Positions 1-11,651 of a stretch of 64,000 nt of DNA are shown here, piece after piece. The position numbers and the translations under genes were made by a program. The stretch's first letter is position 1, and every line of letters starts with the position of its first letter. The stretch is from Byssothecium circinans (taxonomy: Eukaryota; Ascomycota; Dothideomycetes; Pleosporales; Massarinaceae): assembly GCA_010015675.1 (NCBI GenBank), contig ML976994.1, positions 675,607 to 739,606 of the forward strand, written 5' to 3'. Below the pieces are notes generated by a model. It was not told the origin of the DNA, ran no database searches, and saw nothing but the letters and a program-made list of their open reading frames with translations.

Positions 1-1913
1 GAGTAATAGGTAATCGAGTATGGAGAATATTTCTATACTGCTATCTAGTCGCGATACCTTGAAGGGAGGTTGATCTGCCGCCCCCGGCGATTTATCGCTA
101 GGGGAGCTTGATCAACCTTAAGAATAGATTGCTCGCCACTACTAACCTCCTAAGGGATAGTAGATTGTTAAACCCTCCTTTTTTAAGCTTATTTAGTAAG
201 TTAGATATCCTTTTTAAGTTGCGCAGCTGCTTCCTGGGCGTGCCTGTTATCCTCTATTTCCTGCTTTTTCCATACCTCCTCCTGGAGTCGCATCTCCTTT
301 TAAGTAGCCCTTAGACGACGTTACTCCTCTAATACCCGCTGCTTCTCTACTTTCTCCTTAGCCTTGCGCCTTGTATCCTCTTCTTTTTAAAGTCTCTCTC
401 TTTCTACTTCTGCTTCTTTCTGTACTTCATGATCGTGAGCTCGCTGCACCTTATTTAGGCTCCAGAAGATAGCTCCACCATCCTGATTAGGAGGCTGATT
501 AAGCTAGAGAGCCTTACCTCTCTGCCGGCGCTTCTTTTCATTTACTAGCGCTCGTTTGAGGCCTTCGTTCTCGTGTTTTAAGAGTATATTCTGAGTTGAT
601 AGCGAGTGAATCATCTATAAGAGCTGCTAGGCCTTAGAGTTATAAACGTTGTCAATAACTGCCCTTAGAAGCTTAGCGATCTTTATCTAATCCTTAGCTA
701 TGATGACTAACCTTGAGCTCTTACTAGAGGAAGGTCACTCTGCCTTAGGATCACTGAATCAGCTCAGGATAACCTCAGAGTTGAAAGGGTGGAGACCGCA
801 GGCTTCAAAGCCTAAGAGGATATTTTTAGTCATAAAAGCCTTCTCCCACGCAGCCTAGAACATGCGAAAGAAGTCCCTCTTAGTTATAGCAGAGAAGGCT
901 TGTAATTCTTCCATAAAGCGTACTATCTCTAAGCTATACGCTCGTGAGAGAGGGCTAAACAGGCAGACGTTAAGTGGCTGCAGAGTATAAGTACTATGAG
1001 GAGGATAGACTGCTAGGAGGATCTAGTTATCATTATAGTACTTAATGAACTTTATATTCACGTAGGAGCCATAGCCATTAAGGATAAGTAGTTAGTATTA
1101 CTATTGTAGTAACTTTATTTTAGTCTCTCTATTAAAGATAGTCTTTAACTATTAAAGCCTAAGGTAATTATTTGTCTAGCCACTAGGTGATAAGGTGAAG
1201 AAGGCCTTATGTACTGTAGGATTAAAATCCTACAGCCATGAGTCTTGGATATTGCCCGAAACCACCTGATAGATAAGGCCTGGAGAGAGCGATGATCTGT
1301 CAGCGCATATATAGGCAATTATCGTGATCTACTCGTGATCACCGTCCTATACAGCCTGCTTAACTCCTCCCTCCTTATACCTCTATCAAGAGAAGATTCA
1401 CTTCATCTTTAACAGCACGCCGATCAGGAAGCCCTTCTCATCCATATTGTACATGTTTGCTGGCTTAATTTCATATTCCTTAATTTTGCGCTTTAAGAGC
1501 TTAAAATATAGCGCGTACTTAAAGGCAGAATTAGCTCTTTTTCTCTCCTTATCTAAGCTAGTTGTCCATTTAGATACTAGGTCAACTTAGTGACGCTTGA
1601 GGAACTGATCTGGCCATGAGCTCCCTGCTTATTAGCCGCTTATTTCACTAGCAAAGTTGCGTATCATGTTCTTAGTAGGTGGTAGGCCTCGCTCACACAG
1701 TCTCTCAATATACTGTACAAGCTCCTGCTCTTGATGGTTGTTTAGAAGTCGCTGATTCTCATACTAGGCTGCACGGGAGCCTTGGATTTTGTGCCACCTT
1801 CGCGACAGAGTTAATCGTTCAACACCATATTTTCTCGCAGTCTGAGAGATATTAAGTTTTTCTCCAAGCTCCAGGGATTTCAACGCCACAATCGCCTCCT
1901 CAATTGGGTCCAT
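1..1913 (-). mobile_element. Decayed pogo/Fot1-like (Tc1-mariner superfamily) transposase relic
   Basis: Reading the minus strand from an ATG at 1913 gives a recognisable fungal pogo-type transposase. It opens MDPIEEAIVALKS, followed by a helix-turn-helix stretch (ISQTARKYGVERLTLSRR, about residues 22-40) and a CENP-B-like part (QELVQYIERLCERGLPPTKN). Further along are the catalytic-region motif YNMDEKGFLIG, a GYGS block and a PPHST..LQPL block. The tail is Lys/Glu-rich. The frame is broken by many TAG/TAA codons where Gln is expected and has small frame losses, which is the signature RIP leaves in repeats. The left end runs off the window, and I could not find a terminal inverted repeat or target duplication. 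The family call is firm; activity is excluded. Confidence 0.85.
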
Positions 1914-2119
1914 ATTGGTCGAGTTAGTATTATGTGGTAATTTTGGTGTTCCAGGCCAAAGTGTGCGTCAGGTGAGCCCGTGCGCCAGATGACTAAACAC
2001 GGTATGAGGCATAACCTCATGAACTGTTGCACTCACGGCGTAAGAATGCCTCCTTGTTTCGACGGAGAGGGTCTCTTGCGTGATGATACAGTCAACACAC
2101 CAGCGGGACCTTGCTGCGA

Positions 2120-3643
2120 TCACCCCTCGTCGGCCTCGATAGGGGTGACTTTCGACCGCGCAGTTGTCAAACCCCTGCCACCGAATTGGTGCACAAGCAT
2201 CTGCGCAGCTGACGCCCGCCGCTCCGGATGCAGTCTTGCCATAGGCTCGAGATTTGATGTTGCGGCCTTGGCTTTGAGTAGGCCTAGGCCGACGCCGTAG
2301 TCGTTTGTGGCTGGTGGAAACTCAGTGAAGTTTGAGTACACAGCAACTATGGTTGCGTAAAGGGACCAGACATCCATTTTCGGGCTCTGATCGGCGTAGA
2401 TTCCTGAAATTTGTGGCCAAAGCTCCGGTGCTGAGTAGTAACTGGTACCACAGAGTGTTATGGCCAGCGACTGGTGGAGCGCGAGTCCGAAATCCGCCAG
2501 CTGGAACAGGTAGCCTTCGCTCGAGCGCGAATAGAGAATGTTTTCGGGCTTCACGTCCCGGTGAATCAGGTTTTTGCTTGCCAAATAGTCGAGGGCGCAG
2601 AGCATCTGTTCGATGAAGAGAAAACAGATCTGGTTGGGTTCGTATTTGGATTTCAGTAATGGGACGAGTGACTTCAACGACCCGGAGCGCAGGGGTATGT
2701 GGATCTCAGGGTGCATTGAACGAAAGTATTGGTGTCCAAGCAACTCGATAATGTTTTCCTAGAGGAGTTGTCAGCCTTCGATGCGTTGTTCAGGAAGGAG
2801 AGATAGCAGGGGACCGACGTGTTTTAGCCTCTCCATGACCTTTATTTCCCTGTGAAGCAAGGCGCGCTCTGCCTCAATGTTGCCAGTAGTTCCAAGGTTG
2901 ACCACTTTGATAGCAAACGCGTGGCCTGTGACCTGATCGATCGCTCGGTAGACGGTACCATAGGCTCCCGAACCTATATCCTGGCGGAGGTCACGAACAT
3001 CCTGGAGAACAGGGCGTGCAGTGTTGAGCCTGGTAACATGCCACGAGTGTGCCTCCGTAACGTCGCTTTCCGCTGGCCGGCTACGGGACCTCGGCAGTTG
3101 TTGCAATCCTTCCAAAGATTCTTTATAGCCTTGAACGGCGAGGGCTTTGAGTGACCTGACGTTCTCGTCAAAGTCGAAGGTGATGCTGCGCTAGACTAAA
3201 TCAAATCTGTAAGAAGCAATGGAGATGCTGTAATTTTGATCATAGAGGACGACACCGTCGCCTGTGATTTCTTCTCCATCGATGAACTCTCTAGAGTTTC
3301 TGTGATCATTTTCGGAGGAGAGTCCCGAAGAAGAGACAGACGAGATCCGCTTTGATCGGACAGATAGAAGCACGAGGTGCGTAGTAGGGTTAATCTCAAA
3401 GGCAACGTGAATGGCAGACATAGGGAGTTCAGGAGAACTTTTGCTGAGGATCAGATCGGCATCTCGTCCGAGCCTGGCGATGACATGCCCTCGAGGCAAC
3501 GATGTGACATGATAACTAACTTCGAGGCCAGGAACATTGTTGAAGCTAGATTTGGAGACAAAGCTCTTGTTGTCGGGGTCCAAGAGGGCTTCGTGGGCGT
3601 CCTGGTTGGCGGGCACGAGGTGGAAGAGCGTTTTTGGATGCAT
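2120..3643 (-). pseudogene. FHA-domain serine/threonine protein kinase with one internal TAG
   Basis: The ATG at 3643 opens a frame of 487 codons. Residues about 50-150 look like a forkhead-associated domain (GHVIARLGRDADLIL, a phosphothreonine-peptide-binding fold), followed from about residue 224 by a protein kinase: Gly loop GSGAYGTVY, AIKVV lysine, HRDVKPEN catalytic loop, DFG, and an APE-like SAPELW. A 60-nt intron (2818-2759, GTCGGT...CTGAC...TAG) lies between KH and ENIIELLG; without it two stops would interrupt the N-lobe. The only real defect is a TAG at 3193-3191 between the two domains, where fungal FHA kinases usually have Trp. TGG to TAG here is a C-to-T change in CpA context on the + strand, as expected of RIP leaking from the adjacent pogo relic. 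Readthrough or a sequencing error are the alternatives. Substrates are unknown. Confidence 0.8.
2759..2818 (-). other. Intron in FHA kinase
   Basis: This 60-nt intron has a weak donor GTCGGT at 2818, a CTGAC branch-like motif and acceptor CTCTAG ending at 2759. Removing it joins the kinase N-lobe to the ENIIELLG segment in frame and takes out a TGA and a TAG. Confidence 0.75.
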
Positions 3644-3774
3644 TGGAAAAGGCGGAGGACCAGATGGAGCACGAAGTGAAAGGGCACAGAAAATCGAACC
3701 TAAAGGCGGGCGAAACAACACGGGATAAAAGGAAACCTACGAGCTGCAAGCACCTATTTAGCCAATAGCATTGA

Positions 3775-4756
3775 TTGCTTGAACGATACCCCGTAATTCC
3801 ACGCTCGCATCTGAAAGAAGATGCATCCGCGTCTGAAGCCGAATCTTTTATCATCTTTCGGGTCGAAGTAGCCGAAGAAAAAGCACGGTACTTTCGCCTC
3901 TCTAACGAGCATCGACGGCAAAACAGGTTATCAAGTGGTGGAAGGAGCGTGGAGACTGGAGAGAAGAATTCAACAGCTGGAAGTGGAGGCACGAGTCACT
4001 CTCCCCTGAACCCGAGGATCTTCATCCTATAAAGAGCATGGAAGACGGCCTGGTGGACGTAACAAGTATGGAGCTCTCACCCCTTCTGAGATTGGTGATC
4101 TAGAGACCATTCAGCTTCCGCGCTCTGAGCAACCACCGGGTTTCTGGACCATTGAGGAAGGATACTCGGGACCAAGCTTTCCCGGACAAATCTTGGACCT
4201 TGCCGCAAGCGCTGAGAACACGGTCCAGCCGCTTGAGCCTCCATCAGTTCCTAACTTGTTTGCTCTTTCCCCGCCAAACGCCCCGCCCATAGAAGAGCAT
4301 AAAGATTCGTCTCCCGAACTACCCAGACTGCAACCAGATACTGGGAGCCCTCTACCACAGAACCCACAGTCCTCCGATCATCGCATCCCTAGGGGCTAGG
4401 TCAACAAAGTTCAAAACCAAGACAATCATCCGCCACTGCGTCGCAGTGTGAGGATCGCAAACTTGAAGCGCTCCGCCGAGCCTCTCCCTTCGCAAACAGC
4501 GCCAAACAAGAAACCCAGGGGTAGAGCAGCACCAAAGGCCGCGGCGCCTGCCACTCAGCGCATGACGCGGGAGACTCGCCGCACGAGGGCAGGACCCGTC
4601 CAGGCGGGACCCTCACACACGAAGTCACGAGGACCGAGTACAGGCAAAAAGACAAGGCCGAATAAGCCTTCTGCTGTAACAAAGAATCCGGTGGATACTG
4701 ATCTGCCTACGGGAAGAAGCAGAGATGGCAAAACTGCTGCAAGGATGATGTGGTAA
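3775..4756 (+). pseudogene. Broken unidentified gene with frame changes
   Basis: Coding-like sequence switches frame twice. One frame gives HLKEDASASEAESF...SNEHRRQ (to about 3920). A second gives KQVIKWWKERGDWREEFN through SLSPEPEDLHPIKS (to about 4080). A third starts with TPSEIGDLETIQLPRSE and runs through a basic segment RRSVRIANLKR to a TAA at 4756. The switches fall near an AAAAC run (about 3920) and a CCCC run (about 4083), so single-base indels are likely. A TAG at 4397-4399 also interrupts the third frame. I do not recognise the family. The basic C-terminus (RGRAAPK, KKTRPNK) would suit a nuclear or nucleic-acid-associated protein, but that is inference. It sits divergently from the FHA kinase about 130 bp away and may have decayed with it. 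Confidence 0.45.
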
Positions 4757-6654
4757 GCGCCACGTGGCAGGAACCCCGCGGCTATCGAGTTGTAGGAAGA
4801 GTTATACAAAATTGGATATACTTTGAATGATATTTTTGGACAAGAAGTGCAGAAGTGACGTTATATCCGCAGAGAACTAGCCTTAGTCTACTCCAATATT
4901 ACTACAGTTGACCGCGTCAGTGATCCACGGTGCCCCTTCCAATTAACTGTCATACAGACCTAGCTCTGAAGCATGGGGTTCGTGATTCGTCACCATGAGT
5001 GTTTAGTGGTTTCGTTGAAGGAACAGTGACAAGAGCGCCTGTCCTAGGCACATGGGGAGCGGGTTGTGCAAGCGCATGTGCGTGCAAGTCCCAATCACAC
5101 CGTCCCAGGACATGTATCTGCTGGAAAGTCCGGGAGTTCTTCCTTGGTTGCTGGAGGAAGGGGCCAGATGTTCTTGAAGTAGCTATACTCAGGATGGGGG
5201 GGTGGGGGGATGAGTATAGGCGAAGGATTCTTCATATCGAAAGGGGAAGCCGTGAGGAGATAAGAGTATGCGAGGGTGTGGATGAAGAAGGAAGATGGGT
5301 GAGAGAAACAGTAAGGCTTGAATTTATACGGTGCGACCTTAACTAAGTGAGCATGTGAAAAGCACATTCAACCCGTGTGAAGCTAGATATTAGTAATAAC
5401 CGCTGCAAACTTGGCCCTCATGGCCCTCCATCCAACTCGCCATGGCCGCAACTCCAACCAGGACATGTAGAGCGGGCAGGGGAGCAGCGAACGGGTGTCC
5501 CAAGAGCATTTCCCTTGGATATGGGAGGGCAGGGGCGTTAGTATAGCCTAGGGAGTTCCTTAAACGTACCCCCTCCTAGCACGCAATTGAAACAATTCGC
5601 CGCATACTAAAAAGCTTCACCCTATATTTTTGTTTCTACGCACAATAAAACCTTCTTAATCTCTTCTTATTTATATGTAAAAAATAATTTTAGCTTTATA
5701 CTTCTATATTTTATTAAATTTAAAAGTAATGTGATTAACGTGTTATTGTAGGTGATATTTGGTAAGAGAGTAATAGGTGTGCGGGGAATTCTTTCAACCG
5801 CGTGCTGGACAAATTTTCAAGCCTGGTTACCGGAGTCCTAGGACCCGAGGTCCTAGAATCACTGATAAGAACAGAAGGTGCACTAGAGTGTTAGTAGCTC
5901 GTCAGTTGCAACCAGCGCCTAAAACTAGTGGACCGAATAATATTCATTTTATTCATTTTATTTATTTAGGTACATACGGGATCCGCCTCCTCACGTGTGT
6001 AAGAGTATACCGTATTCTCAGGATCTACTAACTAAAGAAGTCTTCTACATACCTTGTGTAGCAGTCAATCAGTCTTATCTTACGCGCCGCGCTTGTATGT
6101 AAACATTAGGAGGGTGCTGGTAGGTAGTTATAATAGCTAAGGAGAGAAATACTCTGTAGAGAGAGCTGAATCGTCGTTTAGGGCGAACAGCCTTAGGCTT
6201 GGGTTAGAGATCTGGTAGCTGCACGGTATTTAATTTTTGTAGAGTTAAGAACAAGTTAGTTGTATAAAAACGCTGTGTTGAAAGCAGCCGTGATATATCC
6301 GTGTACGCTATCTCCGCAGTTGAATACGCAGGAAGCAAAATCCAAGCAGCTTAAATGAGCGGATGCCATACATGACAGCGAGAATGCAAATTGGGGACGT
6401 AGGGGGAAATTTTAAAACCACCAGTGCGATGGTAAATCTATTCTTATTACAAGAATCTAAACTAAACCACAGCTTTCCATGGTATCATATCCCACCCGTG
6501 GCAGTACCTATCCTATATGCCACCCGAACGCCCCAACCATGCTATATGCAGGTAGATCAAAACCGTACTTTTGATAATGCCGAAGAACTTCGCTTCGGAA
6601 CGCCGCCCACGCTCGCCTAATCCTTGGACACCTTCATCTGCATCGTGACTTAAC
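4757..6654. other. Intergenic stretch, no gene recognised
   Basis: I see no convincing coding sequence. About 5580-5770 is strongly AT-rich with runs of T and A, and then gives way abruptly to mixed sequence, as in RIP-altered repeat remnants. The part 5780-6290 resembles degenerate retroelement sequence, but no terminal repeats or domains could be established. Confidence 0.5.
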
Positions 6655-7775
6655 TTAGAACTCCAGTGCCTTCTTCGCCATCGCGAGAGCACCGTCGTAA
6701 TTCTTGTGCCCGCCGATGAAACCGGCAGCATGCACGAATACACCGCCAGGGATACCGGTCAGCGCATCGAGCTGCTCATCGCGCATACCCTTCCACGGAT
6801 CAGGCAAATCCTTGCGGTTCTCAAAGCCGCTATTCTCCTTGCTGACAGCGCGGATGCGCCACTTGCCCTCGGGCGTGGACTCTGGGAAGAGCACGTAGAG
6901 GACTTGAGGCGCGACACCGTCGGGGATCGGGGTTTCCTTTTCGAGGTTGTACAAGTGGTCGGCCCACGGCATGCCTTCGTTGAGCACCAGGATGCGGCCC
7001 TGGGGATCGTACTGCAGACGCGCATCAAAGGCCTCCTTGACGAGCTTTCGGGCGGGAAGCCAGTAGTTTGCGCGATCGGTCAGCTCGTAGAGGAACTGCT
7101 CGCCTACGAATGACGATGCCTTGGCGAAGCGCTTGTCCTCCTCAGCCTGCTTCTCTTCCTCGCTCTTCCCCAGATCAGCGGCCTTGTCGGGGGAGTAGTT
7201 GTAGCGGTTGACAACGCTGGCGATGCTGAAGCCACGGTCCTCAAACTTCTTCTCCAGGCCGGCCTTTTGAAGGTCCTGGGGCGCAATGACGTTGACGCCG
7301 TTGTCGTTTGCGTCGAAGGCTTCGATGAAGTCGGTGTAGATTTTCTCGTAGAGCAGATCGAGGTCTGCGCCGGGGGATAGTCCGGTCACGGTCGCAATGA
7401 TGTCTTTGCCAAAGTGCATGTAGACTAGCCCGGCGGAGGAGAGCTTTGTGTTGTGGCCGGGGAAGGTCGTGGTGAACTCGCGTTGGTGGTGGTCGTAGCG
7501 CTTCGCAGCGTCGTCGTAGACGGCGCCAACGTCTACCACGGTGTGGCAGTTCTTGAGGGTCTCGGGGTCTCGGGTGCGGACGAGGGGTGAGCCGGTGTAG
7601 GTGGGGAGGAGCCGGAGCATGGACACGGCGAGCGCTTCATCGGCGTGGAAATGGCCACTACGATATTTTGTCAGCTTGCATCTTCCAGCTCTATCCAATT
7701 TTCCTACCTATGGGTTCCAATCAAGGGCGCATCAATGTCCATCTTGAGCTTTTTGGCGGGGTTTTCGGAGGTCAT
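6655..7775 (-). CDS. MYG1: MYG1-family exonuclease (DHH-like), two exons
   Basis: Exon 1 is 7775-7708, the intron 7707-7658 (50 nt, GTAGGA...GCTGAC...CGTAG) and exon 2 7657-6655; the product is 356 aa. The intron splits a Ser codon, so IGTH-S-GHFHADEAL becomes contiguous. This is the family's metal-binding N-terminal motif, and it decides the ATG at 7775. A DHH motif (YDHHQREF) lies near residue 78, and the C-terminus GGVFVHAAGFIGGHKNYDGA matches the family. Length is normal for MYG1. Known family role: a conserved eukaryotic 3'-5' RNA exonuclease of nucleus and mitochondria that links RNA handling in both compartments. The reading frame is intact. The gene is divergently paired with ICE2. 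Confidence 0.95.
7658..7707 (-). other. Intron in MYG1
   Basis: This 50-nt intron (GTAGGA donor, GCTGAC branch-like motif, CGTAG acceptor) has to be removed to create the conserved THSGHFHADEA motif. Confidence 0.9.
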
Positions 7776-8634
7776 GGTATGGGAGAGAAAGGATTGAGGT
7801 CTGAAAGTCGGTTTGGGAAGCGCGAATTGTCGATACGTCGGTCGCAGAGCCCGAGTGAAAGTATTCCTAGCGCAGAACATTCACCGGCGAAATACCAAAG
7901 GTCTAAGTCCAGCACCTGAGTGCAGTGCGAATTGACGCTTGAGCGACTTGGCGTTGAGACGGGCGCTAAGCTGATTCGGTAAGCGTTCAACTCCCACTTT
8001 CACGACGCAGAAACTTGTCCTTTTCCCTCTGCCGGCAGTCAAAAGCTGCTTGGACCCTGCTGCTGCTGTTCGACCACTATTCAACCATCAGCCGCCGTCG
8101 CCGAGAACCCTCCGCCACGGTACGGTACGCTTCCGCTGCCAATTCTTCAACGCTACCCCGGCCCGATCTGTGCGAAGTCCACCATCCCGGCGACCAGCAC
8201 GCGACAGCAGTCGGCCAATAGACCAGTTGTGCATGTTGTGCCTGAGATCGCATCACTGCCTTTGCCTTGATTGTTCTGCTCTTCCGACAACCTCAACTTC
8301 CTGCATTCTTCACCTCTCCCGACATTCTGATATTGCCGACCACGCCTTCCGCACAAGCTCGAGCTTTGCGGAGCACCACGCCATTTGCACGTGAAGAGCC
8401 GGTGGTGCTCCCCGCCAAGGGAACATTCGCTAGAAAGTCGACACAGCACGTCAGCAGCGACACATTTCGACCGCCTCCACCCAAGTCTACCACACCTCCA
8501 CCCGCCGTAGAAGAACGTCTCCGAATTCTCCCGCGCAGCCTGCGCGTCGTTCGCGCGCGTCGCACCCCTATAGCCTCAGTGCACATCGGAAGTTGAGCCC
8601 GTCTGCGGACGAGCTTAGCGAGGACGGTGTGTAG
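7776..8634. promoter_or_regulatory. Divergent promoter region of MYG1 and ICE2
   Basis: About 860 bp separate the two start codons, so both promoters and 5' leaders must lie here. The ICE2-proximal half is C-rich on the + strand with CT tracts, typical of fungal leaders. No clear TATA box was found. Open frames on both strands here lack any domain and are probably chance. Confidence 0.55.
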
Positions 8635-10059
8635 ATGTGGCTCACCAGAGTCCTGTCTTCGACATGTTTTCTCGGCACTATAATATTCACCATACCCCTT
8701 GCCTTTGACATCGGCGGTCGACAATGCGGGCTCGCCTTCTCGCTGGCGCTTAGCACATACTATTTCATATACTCCGCGCTGCGGTTAGCAACGCCAGACG
8801 AGTCGAGGTTCAGATGGGCATTATGCAAGCTATTTGCCGTCACGCAATGGCTCATGATACCGACCTTCTTGATCTGGAGCCTGAACAAATTCTCCGTCGA
8901 CTCGGACAACAACTCGGGCTGGGTGGAGCGAACTTTCGGCGGCAAGAGAGCGCAGGATACAAGTGTGTATGAGTGGCTATTTGGCCCAAACGGGCTGCTG
9001 GAGACTGTTACAATAGGGACGTGGGATAAGTTGTTGCGGTACAGCACCCCAGTGTTCCAGGTCGGCGAGGGCTTCTGCAGCTTGCTGGTCATCCAAGCTG
9101 CGGGCCAGATCACACGATGGCTGGTGAACAGTGAGCGGGGCGACAACTGGATGGTACGACACCTCGCCATGAATGAGGTGAATCAAGCTAACGTGGAGCT
9201 AGATCGGCCTTCTCATCGCTTCTGCATCCATCATTTCGTCCTCGGTCTACTTCCTCTGGCGGATTACGACCTTTCCCGAAGTCAGCAACGTGGATGCCAT
9301 CCTCATCGGCGTGGCTATCACGACTGCCATATTCTTGTGTGCGTGGGGCATCGTTAGTGGAAGGGGCAACCCAGTGGAGTCATCGTTACTCGTGAGTACG
9401 CCTTGTCACACACAGAGCTCGACTAACATCTGCAGTTTGCCTACGTTACACTTTGCATCTACCAGATCTTTACCGACTACCAGCCCGCACCGGGCTCAGC
9501 AGCCGCTTCAGATGCATCTTCCGACCCCGCGTTACCTCCTCTCCCTCCGATAATCATGGCATCCTACACAACGCTCATCCACGCTCTAGGCTCTCTACCT
9601 ACCATAACGCATACTGCTTTCGGCCTCATGGTCGGTGCAGTAATGACAATCACACCGAGTGTGATCATCTCGCTCGCCTACCGCGTCTTCGTCATGTACG
9701 CGGCAGCTCGTATCATTCCAGCCGTCAGGGAAAGCGGAGCGCGAGCTCTCTCGCAAGAACCCAGTCTAGACGATGACGATGACACAACCAAAGTGTTGGG
9801 TTTTCTGACCTGGTTCAGCCCAAGCATTCTGATCGCAGTGTACACGAGTTTGCTGATGCAACATTTTGCAAGTGGAAACGGCGGCACCGATGGAAGTGCC
9901 GTGCAAGGGGAGTGGTGGAAGAACCAAGGTGGAGACACTGGGGGCAATTTCTGGCGCTGGATAAACCTCGCCGTCACCATGGCCATATATGCCGTCGAAC
10001 TGAAGATATCGAAAGAGGACGACGACGGACGGCTGACGAGCCATTGGAAGAGCGATTAG
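8635..10059 (+). CDS. ICE2: ICE2-family ER membrane protein, three exons
   Basis: The exons are 8635-9153, 9203-9391 and 9436-10059, separated by introns of 49 nt (GTACGA...GCTAACGTGGAGCTAG) and 44 nt (GTGAGT...CTAAC...TGCAG). The product is 443 aa. The start MWLTRVLSSTCFLG, then IPLAFDIGGRQCGLAFSLAL, is the family signature, and hydrophobic segments recur along the protein (about residues 10-45, 70-95, 174-225, 236-250, 280-320 and the end), so it is polytopic. In yeast, Ice2 acts in ER inheritance and ER/lipid homeostasis, partly by controlling the lipin phosphatase regulator. The frame is intact. An acidic stretch (SLDDDDDTTK) sits in a predicted loop. Join phases are all zero, which supports the splice choices. 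Confidence 0.93.
9154..9202 (+). other. Intron 1 of ICE2
   Basis: This 49-nt intron has GTACGA at its 5' end, CTAAC as branch, and ends CTAG. Its removal joins RGDNWM to IGLLIASASIISS in phase 0. Confidence 0.88.
9392..9435 (+). other. Intron 2 of ICE2
   Basis: This 44-nt intron has GTGAGT at its 5' end, CTAAC as branch and TGCAG as acceptor. Its removal joins NPVESSLL to FAYVTLCIYQ in phase 0. Confidence 0.88.
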
Positions 10060-10969
10060 ATGAGAGTGCAAACGAGAGAGTCCGCCAAGGTATGCGGCAG
10101 CACCACAAAGATGGTATAGAATATACGATGAGGGAGGGAGGAAAAGGACGCACATACATGTTGCGATTCGCAAGCCGGGGATTCGGAAATGATATTGTTG
10201 GCACCGGCATCACAGGACAGGGCAGGACAGCACAGAGCAGGGCCGGTGTAAGAACGTCTCTTTTTTTTTCATTCGTCGTTAGCAAGCAAGCAGGGAAGTA
10301 AGCATGGAACCTTTTTCTTTTTTTTCCAGATACCCGAAATTTGATATCGATGGGCAATTGCAACTACAAATTTATATATATTTCAATGGCATTGTTTGAT
10401 GGAAGGGGAAGGGGCTTTCCTTTATCTGCATGAGAGCTGTTGTGTTGATGTATGTGTTGGTGAGGAGGTTCTTTTTTTTTTTTGGACGGGGTGGGGTGGG
10501 GAAGGTAGACGTCCTGATAAATAGGGATAGGTTGCGGAACTGGGGTTGTCATGATTTCGCTCCGTGTATCGTAAGGTTAGAGCGAAATATCATCATATAC
10601 CTACCTATATAGAAATTGCGGCCCTCCCCCACAAAGCTTGGATAATTGACATATTCCCCTCCAATTTAGTTTTGTTTTTAGCACTGCAAGTCCTACTACC
10701 CTTTACTATCAACTATTACTATTACAATGCACATCCAAGTCATCTCTTTTTAATGTATACCCTACCGTGCCTATACTAATACTCCCCCTCGCCCCCCTCC
10801 CCACCTTTAAGATAATAGACGAAGGATGCATATCTATTGATCCTAACTCTCGCCCCCCACCCCCGCTCTCCGCGCCAACCCATTCCTATTCTTCGCACAT
10901 TTAGATTTATAATTATTTTTGCAGTCGTATATTTAAAAGCCTTCATTATCTCGTACCAAGGTCGAGTGA

Positions 10970-11040
10970 AGTTTAATTCGCACTGGAGAGTTGAAAGGGT
11001 GGTCGTGCGTATGAGGTGATGTAGAGGGAAAAGTAAATGT
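10970..11040 (+). repeat. Dispersed repeat, copy 1
   Basis: About 70 bp beginning TTTAATTCGCACTGGAGAG and ending GATGTAGAGGGAAAAGTAAA recur at 41757-41827 in the same orientation, with differences that are mostly transitions. A weaker tandem echo follows at about 11050-11105 (CGCGTATAAGGTAGTGTAAA). It may be part of a small non-autonomous element or solo repeat; the ends are undefined. Confidence 0.6.
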
Positions 11041-11248
11041 AAACATCACGCGCGCGTATAAGGTAGTGTAAAGGGAGAACATTGAAATGAATGCAAACAT
11101 CACGTGACCCCGCTGCGTCCCTAAACAGCAAGGGTAGCGGCAGCCTTAATTTAGCGTTAAGGCGCGTTTGAAGGTTTAGCATGTAATCTATTATTTTATA
11201 TTCCCACGATCTTATACCTTACGGGGGGTATGCGACTTGCGGATTTAC

Positions 11249-11356
11249 AATTATCTCAACATCCCCACAAGGAGCCTACGTTAATTCCAAATCAAGGCTG
11301 TTAATTCCTTATCAACAGGAGGTAAGTACGTTCCACGTGTGGATATTGAGATAATT
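11249..11356. repeat. Imperfect inverted repeat with 68-bp centre
   Basis: The arms 11249-11268 (AATTATCTCAACATCCCCAC) and 11337-11356 are reverse complements at 18 of 20 positions. It lies about 300 bp upstream of the protease-like pseudogene. It could be a tiny MITE remnant or a hairpin; no target duplication was found. Confidence 0.5.
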
Positions 11357-11408
11357 GGCAGTCGCGAGGGCGTACTTCCCCCATGAGGTATGCTTCCAAC
11401 TTCTCGAC

Positions 11409-11466
11409 CGCAACCACAACCACAACCACAACCGCAACCACAACCGCAACCACAACCGCAACCACA
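11409..11466 (+). repeat. Minisatellite (CCGCAACCACAA-type)
   Basis: Near-perfect alternation of AACCAC and AACCGC hexamers over about 58 bp. It is translated as His-Asn repeats in one frame, but nothing suggests it is coding. Confidence 0.85.
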
Positions 11467-11651
11467 GACGGCTCTTCTCATTTCTATTCACCCTCTCTTT
11501 CCACGATAAGCTCAGTCTAGCTGTACAACGCTGGAAAATCCGCCCAGCTTCTTTACACTGCTCTTGCTTTGTGAGCATTCAACTAATACTCTCAACCTTG
11601 GAGATCGTCAAAGCCTCTATCCAAGTTTCCGATCAAATCTCCGTAAAGAAC

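Larger units (their letters stand above)
10060..11651. other. Intergenic stretch with small repeats
   Basis: This stretch holds the 3' region of ICE2 and then AT-rich sequence (about 10570-10970). A dispersed repeat, an inverted repeat and a minisatellite are listed separately. No coding sequence recognised. Confidence 0.6.

Noticed and set aside
4999..5346. A 115-codon frame as a gene
   Set aside because: No ATG-supported homology or motif; Cys/Gly-rich by composition only, and the opposite strand is equally open.
5780..6290. Remnant of a copia-type retroelement or its LTR
   Set aside because: Composition is suggestive, but no protein domain, terminal repeat or duplication could be established.
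8015..8596. Coding frames between MYG1 and ICE2
   Set aside because: Several overlapping frames on both strands are open because the sequence is C-rich; none has a motif, and the region is the shared promoter and leader.
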